Shown here one piece after another: positions 1 through 6,108 of a DNA stretch of 6,931 nucleotides. The stretch covers positions 1 through 6,931 of the forward strand of contig JASHVY010000029.1 in assembly GCA_030044345.1 (NCBI GenBank), given 5' to 3'. Position 1 is the first letter of the stretch; every line of letters starts with the position of its first letter. The position numbers and the translations under genes were made by a program. A model generated the notes under the pieces. It ran no database searches, was not told where the DNA came from, and saw nothing but the letters and a program-made list of their open reading frames with translations. Source of the DNA: Acetobacteraceae bacterium. Its GTDB lineage: Bacteria; Pseudomonadota; Alphaproteobacteria; Acetobacterales; Acetobacteraceae.

Positions 1-386
1 TCCTGCACGGCCTTGGCGTAGCTCTCGACCAGCAAGTGATAGTCCTTGATCAGGCGGCGGAAGGGGCCGAGCGCCAGCAGGTGCGCGATCAGGGGACGAC
101 TGTCGCGATCGCGGATATCGAGCAGCAGCCCACCCTCGATCGAAAGCCGAAGCTCATAGGGTCCCCCCGGGGGTCCCGGGGGTCCCGGCGAGAGCCCGAC
201 CGGCTGGAAGCAATTTTCGCGCTCGAGATCGGCGATCGCCTGCGCACGGTCCGCCTCCAGCGCGGGCGAAAGCCCGCTCGGCGCCTCGCCCACCAGCACC
301 ACCCGCGCGAGTGACGTGCCGGAAGCAGCCGGCGCGCCCGGATCTTCTCCGCGCGGGCTGCCATGGTATGGCCGAACCGCTGTCAT
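1..386 (-). CDS. UPF0262 family protein, C-terminal end cut off by the window edge
   Basis: Function is unknown; the family is a conserved alphaproteobacterial protein of roughly 160 residues. Reading leftward, the visible 128 residues contain the family's core: a segment like DLERENCFQPVG, then GGPYELRLSIEGG, LLLDIRDRDSRPLIAHLL, and PFRRLIKDYHLLVESY. The rest lies beyond base 1. The start is uncertain. ATG at 386 opens the frame but has a poor ribosome binding site and adds about 27 residues before the conserved part; a GTG at 302 sits at the edge of homology. The gene lies 48 bp after the osmC stop codon on the same strand, so the two may be cotranscribed. An odd collagen-like GPPGPPGG stretch (residues 68-75) comes from a 9-bp tandem repeat, where relatives that I recall have only a short turn before GPY. 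Family call is from recognised motifs, not a search. Confidence 0.82.
   Translation of the reverse strand, partial: MTAVRPYHGSPRGEDPGAPAASGTSLARVVLVGEAPSGLSPALEADRAQAIADLERENCFQPVGLSPGPPGPPGGPYELRLSIEGGLLLDIRDRDSRPLIAHLLALGPFRRLIKDYHLLVESYAKAVQ
160..187. repeat. 9-bp GC-rich tandem repeat inside the UPF0262 gene
   Basis: The unit GGGGGTCCC occurs twice perfectly at 169-177 and 178-186. It is preceded by a degenerate copy in which the run of C is longer (about 160-168). On the coding (minus) strand it encodes GPP-GPP in frame, so gain or loss of a unit changes the protein by three residues without a frameshift. It lies just before the conserved GPYELRLS segment. Slipped-strand expansion is inferred. 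Confidence 0.7.
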
Positions 387-434
387 TCGGGCGGAGAGTG
401 CCGTCTTTTCGCTTTCGCAGCAAGTTTGTCCGCT

Positions 435-914
435 TTATCGGATCCCTTCGGCCCGCCCCTCGATGCTGACCTCGGTCCTGACAGAGTTCGCGATGTAGCA
501 GACCTCGTGCGCCTGATGGTGCAGCCCTGCCACCTCCGCCTCCGTCGGCCGCTTTTCACCGGCGAACCGGATATGGGGCCGCAGCACCACCCGGGCCATC
601 CAGATCCGCCCTTTCTCCCGCTCGGCCATCGTGCCTACGGCGTGATCCTCGTAGGAGGCGACGACGAAGCCGGCCCGGGCCGCGTAATCGAGGAAGGAGA
701 GCATGTGGCAGCTCGCCAGCGCGGCAACCAGGGCCTCCTCCGGATCGATCCCGGCCGGATCGGAATAAGGCACCCGCACCACTTCCGGCGAGGAGGAAGC
801 ACGCACCTTGGCCCCGCCATCGAACGCCCATTCGTGCCCGCGGCCATAGCGCCGGTCGGTGAAGACCTCGCCGTCCGAGAGCTTCCAGCGAACCGTCGCC
901 TCATGATTGCCCAT
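435..914 (-). CDS. OsmC family protein (probable thiol peroxidase)
   Basis: OsmC/Ohr proteins are cytoplasmic dimers that reduce organic or fatty-acid hydroperoxides with a pair of cysteines. This 159-residue protein has the usual length and both cysteines: Cys69 in ALASCHMLSFL and Cys139 in HEVCYIANSV. It also has the conserved GIDPEEAL segment (Glu59) before the first cysteine, and Arg21, Arg22 and Arg25 near the N-terminus could supply the catalytic arginine. The ending of the type C-IANSV-T-V is typical of the OsmC branch rather than classical Ohr. The ATG at 914 is followed directly by the family N-terminus; upstream there is only a weak purine-rich site (GAAAGAGA). The gene is divergent from an ECF sigma factor and is followed by the UPF0262 gene. 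Peroxidase activity is inferred from family; some OsmC-like proteins have no tested substrate. Confidence 0.9.
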   Translation of the reverse strand: MGNHEATVRWKLSDGEVFTDRRYGRGHEWAFDGGAKVRASSSPEVVRVPYSDPAGIDPEEALVAALASCHMLSFLDYAARAGFVVASYEDHAVGTMAEREKGRIWMARVVLRPHIRFAGEKRPTEAEVAGLHHQAHEVCYIANSVRTEVSIEGRAEGIR

Positions 915-1043
915 GACGTTCTGTCTCTTTCATGCCTGCGGCGTTGGTACATGGTATAAATTCATGACAGATCAGACTTATACGCATGGATGAAGGAGGG
1001 CGGCGAAACGTCATCCGACGGGATCGAAAATAGGCGATCACGG
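915..1043. promoter_or_regulatory. Divergent promoter region between osmC-like gene and ECF sigma gene
   Basis: Both genes must start transcription from within this 129 bp. Its centre, around 946-985, is much richer in A and T than the surroundings and contains TATAAAT (954-960), which resembles a -10 box, but no well-spaced -35 partner is visible. No GGAAC...CGTT or CGTC type ECF promoter is seen on either strand. An 8-bp inverted repeat, ATGACGTT at 913-920 and AACGTCAT at 1007-1014, brackets the region; it may be chance. A strong Shine-Dalgarno-like AAGGAGG (993-999) is not followed by any start codon at usable distance. Confidence 0.4.
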
Positions 1044-1547
1044 ATGTCAGCACTCGCGACACTGGAGGAGAACATTCCTTCGCTCCGCCGCTATGCCTGG
1101 TCGCTGGTGCGCAACGCCAACGATGCCGACGATCTGGTCCAGGACTGCCTTCTCCGTGCCCTGGATCGGCTCGACACGGTTCGCGAGGAGGGGCAGCTCC
1201 GGCCCTGGCTCTTCACGATCATGCACAATCTCCATGTCAACCGCTGGCGGCGCGCGAAAATCCGCGCCGAGGTCCCGGCCGAAGACGCAGACGCCGAGAT
1301 TTCCATGCCGGCGCCGCAACCGGCGAGCACCGAGATGCGCGAGGTTCTTCGCGGCCTCAGGGGGCTTCCGGTGGATCAACGCCAGGTGATCCTCCTCGTG
1401 GCGGTGGAGGGCTTCGAATATTCCGAAGTCGCCGAGATGCTCGGCATCCCGATCGGAACCGTCATGTCGCGCCTGAGCCGCGCGCGGGACCGGCTGCGGG
1501 ACTTCGTGGAGGGACGGACCCAGCCCGTCCTGCGGAGAGTCAAATGA
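1044..1547 (+). CDS. ECF-type (group IV) RNA polymerase sigma factor
   Basis: This sigma factor would redirect RNA polymerase to a small stress regulon. The 167-residue product has region 2 at about residues 11-75, with the marker stretch DADDLVQDCLLRAL (27-40) and RPWLFTIMHNLHVNRWRR (53-70). A Pro/Ala-rich linker follows. Region 4 lies at about 98-155, with LPVDQRQVILL and the helix-turn-helix YSEVAEMLGIPIGTVMSRLSRAR (126-148). There is no extra C-terminal domain. I prefer ATG at 1044 because the protein then begins just before region 2, as in relatives. An in-frame ATG at 990 would add 18 residues unlike the family, although neither start has a convincing ribosome binding site. The stop overlaps the anti-sigma start by 4 bp, so the two are translationally coupled, the classic sigma/anti-sigma arrangement. 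The ECF subgroup was not assigned. Confidence 0.93.
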   Translation: MSALATLEENIPSLRRYAWSLVRNANDADDLVQDCLLRALDRLDTVREEGQLRPWLFTIMHNLHVNRWRRAKIRAEVPAEDADAEISMPAPQPASTEMREVLRGLRGLPVDQRQVILLVAVEGFEYSEVAEMLGIPIGTVMSRLSRARDRLRDFVEGRTQPVLRRVK

Positions 1548-2335
1548 AAGAAAACAACGAAGAAAAGAACGAAGGTCCGGTCACCGACAACGATCTCCAC
1601 GCTTATGTGGACGGCTTCCTCGATGCCGGGCGCCGGCCCCTGGTCGAGCGCCACCTTGCGGCCCATCCGGAAACGGCGGCTCGGGTTGCCGCCTGGGAGG
1701 CCGTCAGCGCATCGCTGCGTGAGGCGACATCCTGGAAGGCGCGGGAGCCCATCCCGGCAAGGCTCGATCTCGGCCGCCTTCTCGCGGCGCGCCGGGCTCG
1801 GCGCTGGCAGCCCGTGCGGGTTGCGGCCGGCATCCTGCTCGCGCTCGCGGTCGGCGCTGGCGGCGGATGGATGGCGCGCGGCCCGAGCCTGCCGGGCGGC
1901 ATCACCTCCGTCGCGATGGAGGCTTCGGCCGTGCACCAGGCCTTTGCGGCGAACGTCGTCGCTTCCGCTCCTGGCACGACAGCGCAAGCCCAGCTCACGA
2001 GCTGGCTCATCGCGAAGACGGGCCACAAGGTTGCACCACCGGATCTCTCCAGGTCCGGCTTCCGGCTGGTCAGCGCTCAGCTCGTGGCCACCATGCAGGG
2101 GCCTGCCTGCATGTATCTCTATGACGGCCCGCAGGGGCTGCGCATCACGCTCTTCATGCGCCCGATGGAGAAGCGGGATATGAGTGCGCCGATGCGGCCG
2201 ATGCACGGCAAGGACACGGTCGGCTATGTCTGGGCACGCAACGGCCTCGGCTACGGCCTCGTCGCGAGCGAACCTCTGGAGACACTGCACACCCTCGCCA
2301 ATCAGATCCGGAGCGAGATGGGCGCGTCGATCTGA
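1544..2335 (+). CDS. Membrane anti-sigma factor (COG5662-like), no zinc site
   Basis: It probably holds the neighbouring ECF sigma factor at the inner membrane until a signal releases it. The 263 residues divide into a cytoplasmic anti-sigma domain (about 14-62), an Arg-rich segment (83-92), one transmembrane helix (about 91-110, PVRVAAGILLALAVGAGGGW) and a periplasmic domain of about 150 residues. The first domain has the pattern DNDLHAYVDGFLDAGRR, VERHLAAHPETAARVAAW, typical of these regulators. The HxxxCxxC zinc motif of ZAS anti-sigma factors is missing; the only cysteine is in the periplasmic part (GPACMYL), so thiol redox switching through zinc is unlikely. ATG at 1544 has GGAGA a few bases upstream and overlaps the sigma stop (ATGA). 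The C-terminal part ends with a segment resembling YVWARNGLGYGLVASEP, common in this group. The signal sensed is unknown. Confidence 0.9.
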   Translation: MKENNEEKNEGPVTDNDLHAYVDGFLDAGRRPLVERHLAAHPETAARVAAWEAVSASLREATSWKAREPIPARLDLGRLLAARRARRWQPVRVAAGILLALAVGAGGGWMARGPSLPGGITSVAMEASAVHQAFAANVVASAPGTTAQAQLTSWLIAKTGHKVAPPDLSRSGFRLVSAQLVATMQGPACMYLYDGPQGLRITLFMRPMEKRDMSAPMRPMHGKDTVGYVWARNGLGYGLVASEPLETLHTLANQIRSEMGASI

Positions 2336-2412
2336 TCCTGATCGACCCATGTCCTGAGGAGAATCCAGCCGGCGCGGAAACGCATAGAAGAAAACAGGCC
2401 CTTCAAATGTCT

Positions 2413-2428
2413 ATTCAATGACAGCCAG
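2413..2428 (+). promoter_or_regulatory. Motif shared with the sigma-gene upstream region
   Basis: ATTCAATGACAGCCAG here resembles ATTCATGACAGATCAG at 960-975, upstream of the sigma gene; the two align with one indel on each side. The copy here lies 41 bp before the start of the exported-protein gene. A common promoter element is possible, but two short matches are weak evidence. Confidence 0.2.
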
Positions 2429-2468
2429 GGAATAGAGAGATCCCGGTTCAACAGGAAGGACCCGAAGG

Positions 2469-2768
2469 ATGACAAAATCACTCGCTCTCGCCTTTGCCGC
2501 ATTTGCCTTCTCGGCAGCGAGCGCGCTCGCAAGCCCGTTGAGCGCACCAAATGACGGCAGTGTCGGGGGCAGCCTCCCACAGCAGAGCAATGTCCGGATT
2601 GCGGAGACCCTCCCTATGGCCGCCGCCCAATCCGGCAGTGATTCGCAGACTTTTTGGGGATATGGCAGAAACGCGTACGCCACGCCGAGCGTGAATGTCC
2701 CTGCTACGCCGACACCGCTCCGTGACAGCACCCTCGGCCTTGTGAACGAGACTGGCGGCGGGGACTGA
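2469..2768 (+). CDS. Small exported protein of unknown function
   Basis: I do not recognise a family. The 99-residue product starts with a good Sec signal peptide: Lys3, a hydrophobic Ala/Phe/Leu core (5-20) and a likely cleavage after ALA at residue 21. This leaves a mature protein of about 78 residues, rich in Ser, Gly, Pro and Thr, without cysteine and with one central FWGYGRNAY patch. It is probably periplasmic or secreted and largely disordered. A strong ribosome binding site AGGAAGG (2453-2459) sits 9 bp before the ATG, and a strong terminator follows 26 bp after the stop. Those two signals make it a real gene despite its size. It lies 133 bp after the anti-sigma gene in the same direction, so it is either the end of that operon or a separately controlled target of the sigma factor. 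Confidence 0.78.
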   Translation: MTKSLALAFAAFAFSAASALASPLSAPNDGSVGGSLPQQSNVRIAETLPMAAAQSGSDSQTFWGYGRNAYATPSVNVPATPTPLRDSTLGLVNETGGGD

Positions 2769-2793
2769 TCGAGAGGAAGGGCCGGCAGAGCGC

Positions 2794-2849
2794 ACTGGAG
2801 CGAGATGCGTTTGCCTCCGCTCACGCATCCCGCTCCAGTCTTTTGTTTT
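2794..2849 (+). terminator. Intrinsic terminator after the small exported-protein gene
   Basis: A 17-bp stem with one mismatch (left arm 2794-2810 ACTGGAGCGAGATGCGT, right arm 2823-2839) closes a 12-base loop and is followed by TTTTGTTTT (2841-2849). The T tract is only on the plus-strand side, so it ends rightward transcription. Confidence 0.93.
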
Positions 2850-2852
2850 CCC

Positions 2853-2895
2853 GCGTGATTGACGCCTCCGGTGAGTCCACCTCCGGCGATCACGC
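2853..2895. repeat. Complex imperfect hairpin in the convergent intergenic region
   Basis: Three nested pairings form one stem: GCGTGAT (2853-2859) with ATCACGC (2889-2895), CGCC (2863-2866) with GGCG (2885-2888), and GGTG (2870-2873) with CACC (2878-2881). They are separated by a TGA bulge and a symmetrical TCC/TCC internal loop, with an AGTC apical loop. No T tract follows on either strand, so it is not a standard terminator. The outer 7-bp arms are the same as part of the stem at 2938-2974. Confidence 0.7.
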
Positions 2896-2928
2896 CAAAG
2901 CCCAAGGGGAAGACATAAAATTGATCGA

Positions 2929-2974
2929 GAAAACAAAGCAAGAGCGTGATGGTCTAAAATCATCACGCTCTTGC
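2929..2974 (-). terminator. Intrinsic terminator of the FAD monooxygenase gene
   Basis: A perfect 14-bp inverted repeat (2938-2951 GCAAGAGCGTGATG and 2961-2974) surrounds a 9-base loop. Read on the minus strand it is followed by TTTGTTTTC (2937-2929), so it ends leftward transcription. It begins 13 bp after the stop codon of the monooxygenase gene. No T tract is present on the other side. Confidence 0.9.
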
Positions 2975-2986
2975 CGGCCCATCCCT

Positions 2987-4615
2987 TCATCCGCCAGCGC
3001 GCGAAGAAACGAGGAAGGTGTTCAGAAAATCCGCAAGCGCCTTCGTCGATGCACCGCACCAGCCGATATGGCCATCCGGCCGGATCAACCACGCCATGCC
3101 GGGCACGGAGCCGTAGCTGGCGCGGAATTCCCCGGCATCGTCGACCAGCACCGGAATCCGTTCTTGCACCGGCAAGGCGGCCTCTTTCGGCGCCACTGCG
3201 AATGAGGCAGCGTCCACTCCAAGCCTCTCGCGCAAAACATCCGCCATATCGGCAAGGTTTGCGAGGCCCTCGCCATGCGCCCCAACCGGGCCGAACAGCA
3301 CATGGCGCCCGCCGCCAAGCCGCTCATGCAATCGGAGCGCATGGGCGACGAACGGACACCGCAAGCCGTCCACATCCGGCGCACGGTCCCCGGGTGCTGG
3401 TTCATCCATGCCGGCCTCCACCCGATCGTCCTGCACGATGGGGCTTCCCCGATAGGTGATCAGGAGTTGGCTCTCGCGCATTCCGGGCTGATGGCTCTGC
3501 CTTGCCATCACCGCATCCAGGGCCCGGCTCGTTTCCTCGACGACATCACGTCCGATCGGCTGACGCTCGGCAGTATAGGTCTCGAGCAGGGAAGGCCGGG
3601 CAAGGCCGCGCGCCGCCAGCACAAGCTTCCAGGCGAGGTTGTGCGCGTCCTGCAGGCCCGTGTTCATACCTTGCCCACCCACCGGGGGATGGATATGCGC
3701 GGCGTCGCCGGCCAGGAACACGCGTCCTTCTCCGTAGCGCGGCACGATGCGATGGCTGATGCGATAAAGCGAGGACCAATGCAGTGAAGAAAGCGCCGTC
3801 CCAGGCGGCAGGAGCGGCGCCATGATCCGGGTGATCCGGTCGAGATCCGGCGGCTCGGGGCTTTCCGTCCCTTCACCAGCCGCCACGCCGGCAGGCTCGG
3901 GCATGATGGTCGAGAGCCGATAGCGCTCAGGCGAGCCATGCACCGGCACCGCGGCCAGAGGGGCTCCGTTGTCGTTGCGCATGAAGCGATACATTCGCCC
4001 TCGCGACAGGCCCCAATTCACTTCGAGATCGGCAAGAACGAAGGTCTGGGGATAGCTTCCGCCCTCGAACGCAAGCCCGAGCCCGCGGCGCACCGTGCTG
4101 TGCGCGCCATCGCATCCGACGAGCCAGCGGCAGCGTATCTCCTTCGTCTCGCCGGCCGCATTCTTGAGCGTGGCGCGCACGCTCTCCCTATCCTGGACGC
4201 CCCTCTCCTGGACGAATGAGACGAGCGTCCAGCCATAGGCCACCCGCCCGCCATGGCGATGGAGTGCCGATTCGAGCAACCGTTCGGTGTCGAACTGCGC
4301 GAGCGAAAGGAACCCGTAAGGCAAAGCCCGGATCGGCATTGCGGTGGGCAGGTCCGTCACTTGCGCCTTCTCGCCATCCTCGAACACCGTCACGCCGCTC
4401 AGCCAAACGCCGAGATCGATCGCCTCATGGAGGATGCCGATATCCGCGAAGATTTCGAGCGTGCGCGGCGTGACGCCGAGCGCCTTGCAGAAAAAGGAGC
4501 GCTCGATGTGCTGATCGATCAGCAACGCATCGACCCCGTCCCGCGCAAGCTCGGCCGCGAGCAGCAGCCCGACCGGCCCGGCCCCGACGATCAGCACATC
4601 CGTTTCCGCGCGCAT
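2987..4615 (-). CDS. FAD-dependent monooxygenase of the aromatic hydroxylase (PheA/TfdB) type
   Basis: Enzymes of this class use FAD, NAD(P)H and oxygen to hydroxylate phenolic or other aromatic compounds, including some antibiotics; they are cytoplasmic. The 542-residue product carries the dinucleotide-binding motif GAGPVG (11-16) with Asp34 at the end of strand 2. It also has the DG motif in WLVGCDGAHSTVR (164-176) and the GD motif in FLAGDAAHIHPPVGGQGMN (300-318), followed by TGLQDAHNLAWKL. The C-terminal part (about 400-535) looks like the thioredoxin-fold dimerisation domain of phenol hydroxylases, with VPGMAWLIRPDGHIGWCG near the end. ATG at 4615 has GGAGAGGA just upstream. The gene is 77 bp downstream of the molybdenum-enzyme gene on the same strand; no hairpin terminator is seen between them, so read-through is possible. 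Its own terminator lies at 2929-2974. Substrate cannot be told from the sequence. Confidence 0.92.
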   Translation of the reverse strand: MRAETDVLIVGAGPVGLLLAAELARDGVDALLIDQHIERSFFCKALGVTPRTLEIFADIGILHEAIDLGVWLSGVTVFEDGEKAQVTDLPTAMPIRALPYGFLSLAQFDTERLLESALHRHGGRVAYGWTLVSFVQERGVQDRESVRATLKNAAGETKEIRCRWLVGCDGAHSTVRRGLGLAFEGGSYPQTFVLADLEVNWGLSRGRMYRFMRNDNGAPLAAVPVHGSPERYRLSTIMPEPAGVAAGEGTESPEPPDLDRITRIMAPLLPPGTALSSLHWSSLYRISHRIVPRYGEGRVFLAGDAAHIHPPVGGQGMNTGLQDAHNLAWKLVLAARGLARPSLLETYTAERQPIGRDVVEETSRALDAVMARQSHQPGMRESQLLITYRGSPIVQDDRVEAGMDEPAPGDRAPDVDGLRCPFVAHALRLHERLGGGRHVLFGPVGAHGEGLANLADMADVLRERLGVDAASFAVAPKEAALPVQERIPVLVDDAGEFRASYGSVPGMAWLIRPDGHIGWCGASTKALADFLNTFLVSSRAGG

Positions 4616-4692
4616 GGTCCTCTCCGAGGCCGGAACGATCCGATCCTACGCATCGTCCCTTCGTGGAACCAGCCTTGCGTCCTCAGAGACTT

Positions 4693-5454
4693 TTAGACTC
4701 CCGAGAACCAGTTATATCCCTGATTCTCCCAATATCCGCCTGGATTGCGGTTGGTCACCTCGATCGATTGCAGGTTTTTTGCGCTCTTGAACCCGAGCTT
4801 CACCGGAATGCGAAGCCGCACCGGCGCGCCCCATTCGGGCGTAAGCGGCTGCCAGTCGAAATCGAGCGCGAGGATGGTCTGCGGATGGAGCGCGCTCGCC
4901 ATGTCGATGCTGGTGGAATATCCATCGAAGCAGGTGAAGGCGACATAGCGCGCCCGGAGATCCGCCCCGATATGGCGGAGAAAGATATGCAGCGGCACGC
5001 CGCTCCACTGCCCGATCTGGCTCCATCCCTCGATGCAGATATGCCGCGTGATCTGGGCTTCCTGGGGCAGGGCGCGCAGCCGTGCCAAACTCCACGGCGT
5101 GCGGTCCGCGACGCGCCCGGCAACCGCGAGCCGCCAATTGTCCGGCACGGGCCGCACCTGCCACACCGCATAATAGGCGTTGAAGCGGAACGATTTCGTA
5201 ATCGCGCTCGCCGGATAGGTCTCGACAAGCCTTCGCTTGCTGAAGAGCGCCCCCTGCACCCGATCGTTGAAGCGCAGCATCGTCCAGAGCGCGGCATCGA
5301 TGCCCGAATGGGTGGAAAGATCGCAGCCTGTCAGCAAGCCGAGGCTGCCGAGCGTCAATCCTTGGCGCAGCCCCTGGCGCAGCAGCCCTCTGCGGCTCAG
5401 CCGTGCAAGCTCGCGCGCGATCTCGGCCCGGCTCACGGCAGGATCGGCGCTCAC
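4693..5454 (-). CDS. SUOX-fold molybdopterin oxidoreductase with Tat/lipobox leader
   Basis: It is a molybdenum-cofactor enzyme of the sulfite oxidase/MsrP (YedY) superfamily, acting outside the inner membrane. The 253 residues include a leader with twin arginine SRRGLL (20-25), a hydrophobic stretch and LLTGC (40-44), which looks like a lipobox with Cys44 as acylation site. The cofactor domain shows FRFNAYY (89-95), the cysteine molybdenum ligand Cys140 in RHICIEGWS, then WSGVPL and, near the end, GFKSAKNLQSIEVT. Start is GTG at 5454, preceded by a very good site GGAGGAAGGA and overlapping the b561 stop by 4 bp (GTGA). Coupling to a cytochrome b561 suggests electron exchange with the quinone pool. 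By analogy with MsrP it may reduce a sulfoxide or similar oxidised group; this is inference. No heme-binding or dimerisation domain of true sulfite oxidases is present. Confidence 0.9.
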   Translation of the reverse strand: MSADPAVSRAEIARELARLSRRGLLRQGLRQGLTLGSLGLLTGCDLSTHSGIDAALWTMLRFNDRVQGALFSKRRLVETYPASAITKSFRFNAYYAVWQVRPVPDNWRLAVAGRVADRTPWSLARLRALPQEAQITRHICIEGWSQIGQWSGVPLHIFLRHIGADLRARYVAFTCFDGYSTSIDMASALHPQTILALDFDWQPLTPEWGAPVRLRIPVKLGFKSAKNLQSIEVTNRNPGGYWENQGYNWFSGV

Positions 5455-6071
5455 GGTCCTTCCTCCGCCTCGATCGGGGCGATCATCGAGACGAGCGTGC
5501 GCGGGAAGAGCGCGACGAGCGCCAGGTGCAGCGCAAGGAATCCGACGATGCAGAGCATCATCGCGAGATGGATGCCGCGCGCCACCGGATAGCCGCCGAA
5601 GACGCCCGTGAGCCAGCCGAGCTGCACCGGCTTCCAGATGGAGAGGCCGGTCAGGACGGCGAGGCAGATCACCAGGATCACGCCGCTATAGAGCAGGCGC
5701 TGCACGGCATTGTAGTGGCCGAGCTGATGATCGAGGCGGAAGGTGAGGGCCGCGCCGATATCGTGCAGGAGCGCGCGCGGCCCGACGGGGCGGAGATCGC
5801 GGCGGAAATGCCCCGAAAGAAAGCCATAGGCGAGATAGGCGAGGCCGTCCGCGAACAGCACCCACATGGCGCTGATATGCCAGGCGATCCCGGCGCCGAG
5901 CCAGCCGCCGAGCGTGATCCAGCGGGGAAAGGTGAAGGGCAGGCTGGGCGATGCGTTGTAGATCGCCCAGCCGCTCAGGATCATGCAGATGATCGCCGAG
6001 GCCCCCACCCAGTGCATGATTCGGATCGGCAGCGGATGCGTCGGCCGTCCGGTGCCACGGGATCGCCCCAC
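5451..6071 (-). CDS. Cytochrome b561-type membrane protein, di-heme electron carrier
   Basis: It is an inner-membrane b-type cytochrome that passes electrons between quinol and a periplasmic partner, here most likely the molybdenum enzyme encoded directly after it. The 206 residues form four hydrophobic helices, roughly 16-38, 51-85, 124-146 and 163-189. Candidate heme ligands are His20 (HPLPIRIMHW), His65 (GIAWHISAMW), His168 (ARGIHLAMM) and His182 (FLALHLAL), the usual pattern for the bacterial b561/hydrogenase cytochrome b group. A HYNAVQR motif (119-125) precedes helix 3. The start is GTG at 6071, with GGAAG 8 bp upstream. The gene begins 37 bp after the DUF5666-like gene and overlaps the molybdenum-enzyme gene by 4 bp, so the three appear to be one operon. 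Confidence 0.92.
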   Translation of the reverse strand: MGRSRGTGRPTHPLPIRIMHWVGASAIICMILSGWAIYNASPSLPFTFPRWITLGGWLGAGIAWHISAMWVLFADGLAYLAYGFLSGHFRRDLRPVGPRALLHDIGAALTFRLDHQLGHYNAVQRLLYSGVILVICLAVLTGLSIWKPVQLGWLTGVFGGYPVARGIHLAMMLCIVGFLALHLALVALFPRTLVSMIAPIEAEEGP

Positions 6072-6108
6072 GATCTCGCTTCCGTTCTCGAACCGGTCTG
6101 CCTGCGCC

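Noticed and set aside
363..959. Plus-strand open frame of about 198 codons opposite osmC
   Set aside because: The opposite strand holds both conserved OsmC cysteines and the expected length; the plus frame has no domain.
954..960. TATAAAT as a sigma-70 -10 box
   Set aside because: No -35 element at 16-18 bp spacing on either side; kept only as part of the divergent promoter region.
989..1044. Extended N-terminus of the sigma factor from ATG 990
   Set aside because: The added 18 residues do not look like family sequence and the Shine-Dalgarno-like run would lie inside the coding region.
1376..2350. Minus-strand open frame of about 324 codons across the sigma and anti-sigma genes
   Set aside because: The sense strand carries clear sigma regions 2 and 4 and a membrane anti-sigma protein; the antisense product shows no motif.
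4632..4657. GGAAC-N17-CGTC on the plus strand, resembling an ECF promoter
   Set aside because: It points rightward into the antisense of the molybdenum-enzyme gene with no plus-strand gene downstream; one match of this length in the window can be chance.
4663..5592. Plus-strand open frame of about 309 codons across the molybdenum-enzyme gene
   Set aside because: It is antisense to a well-supported enzyme gene, has no recognisable domain and is Arg/Pro/Ala-rich, as GC-rich antisense frames usually are.
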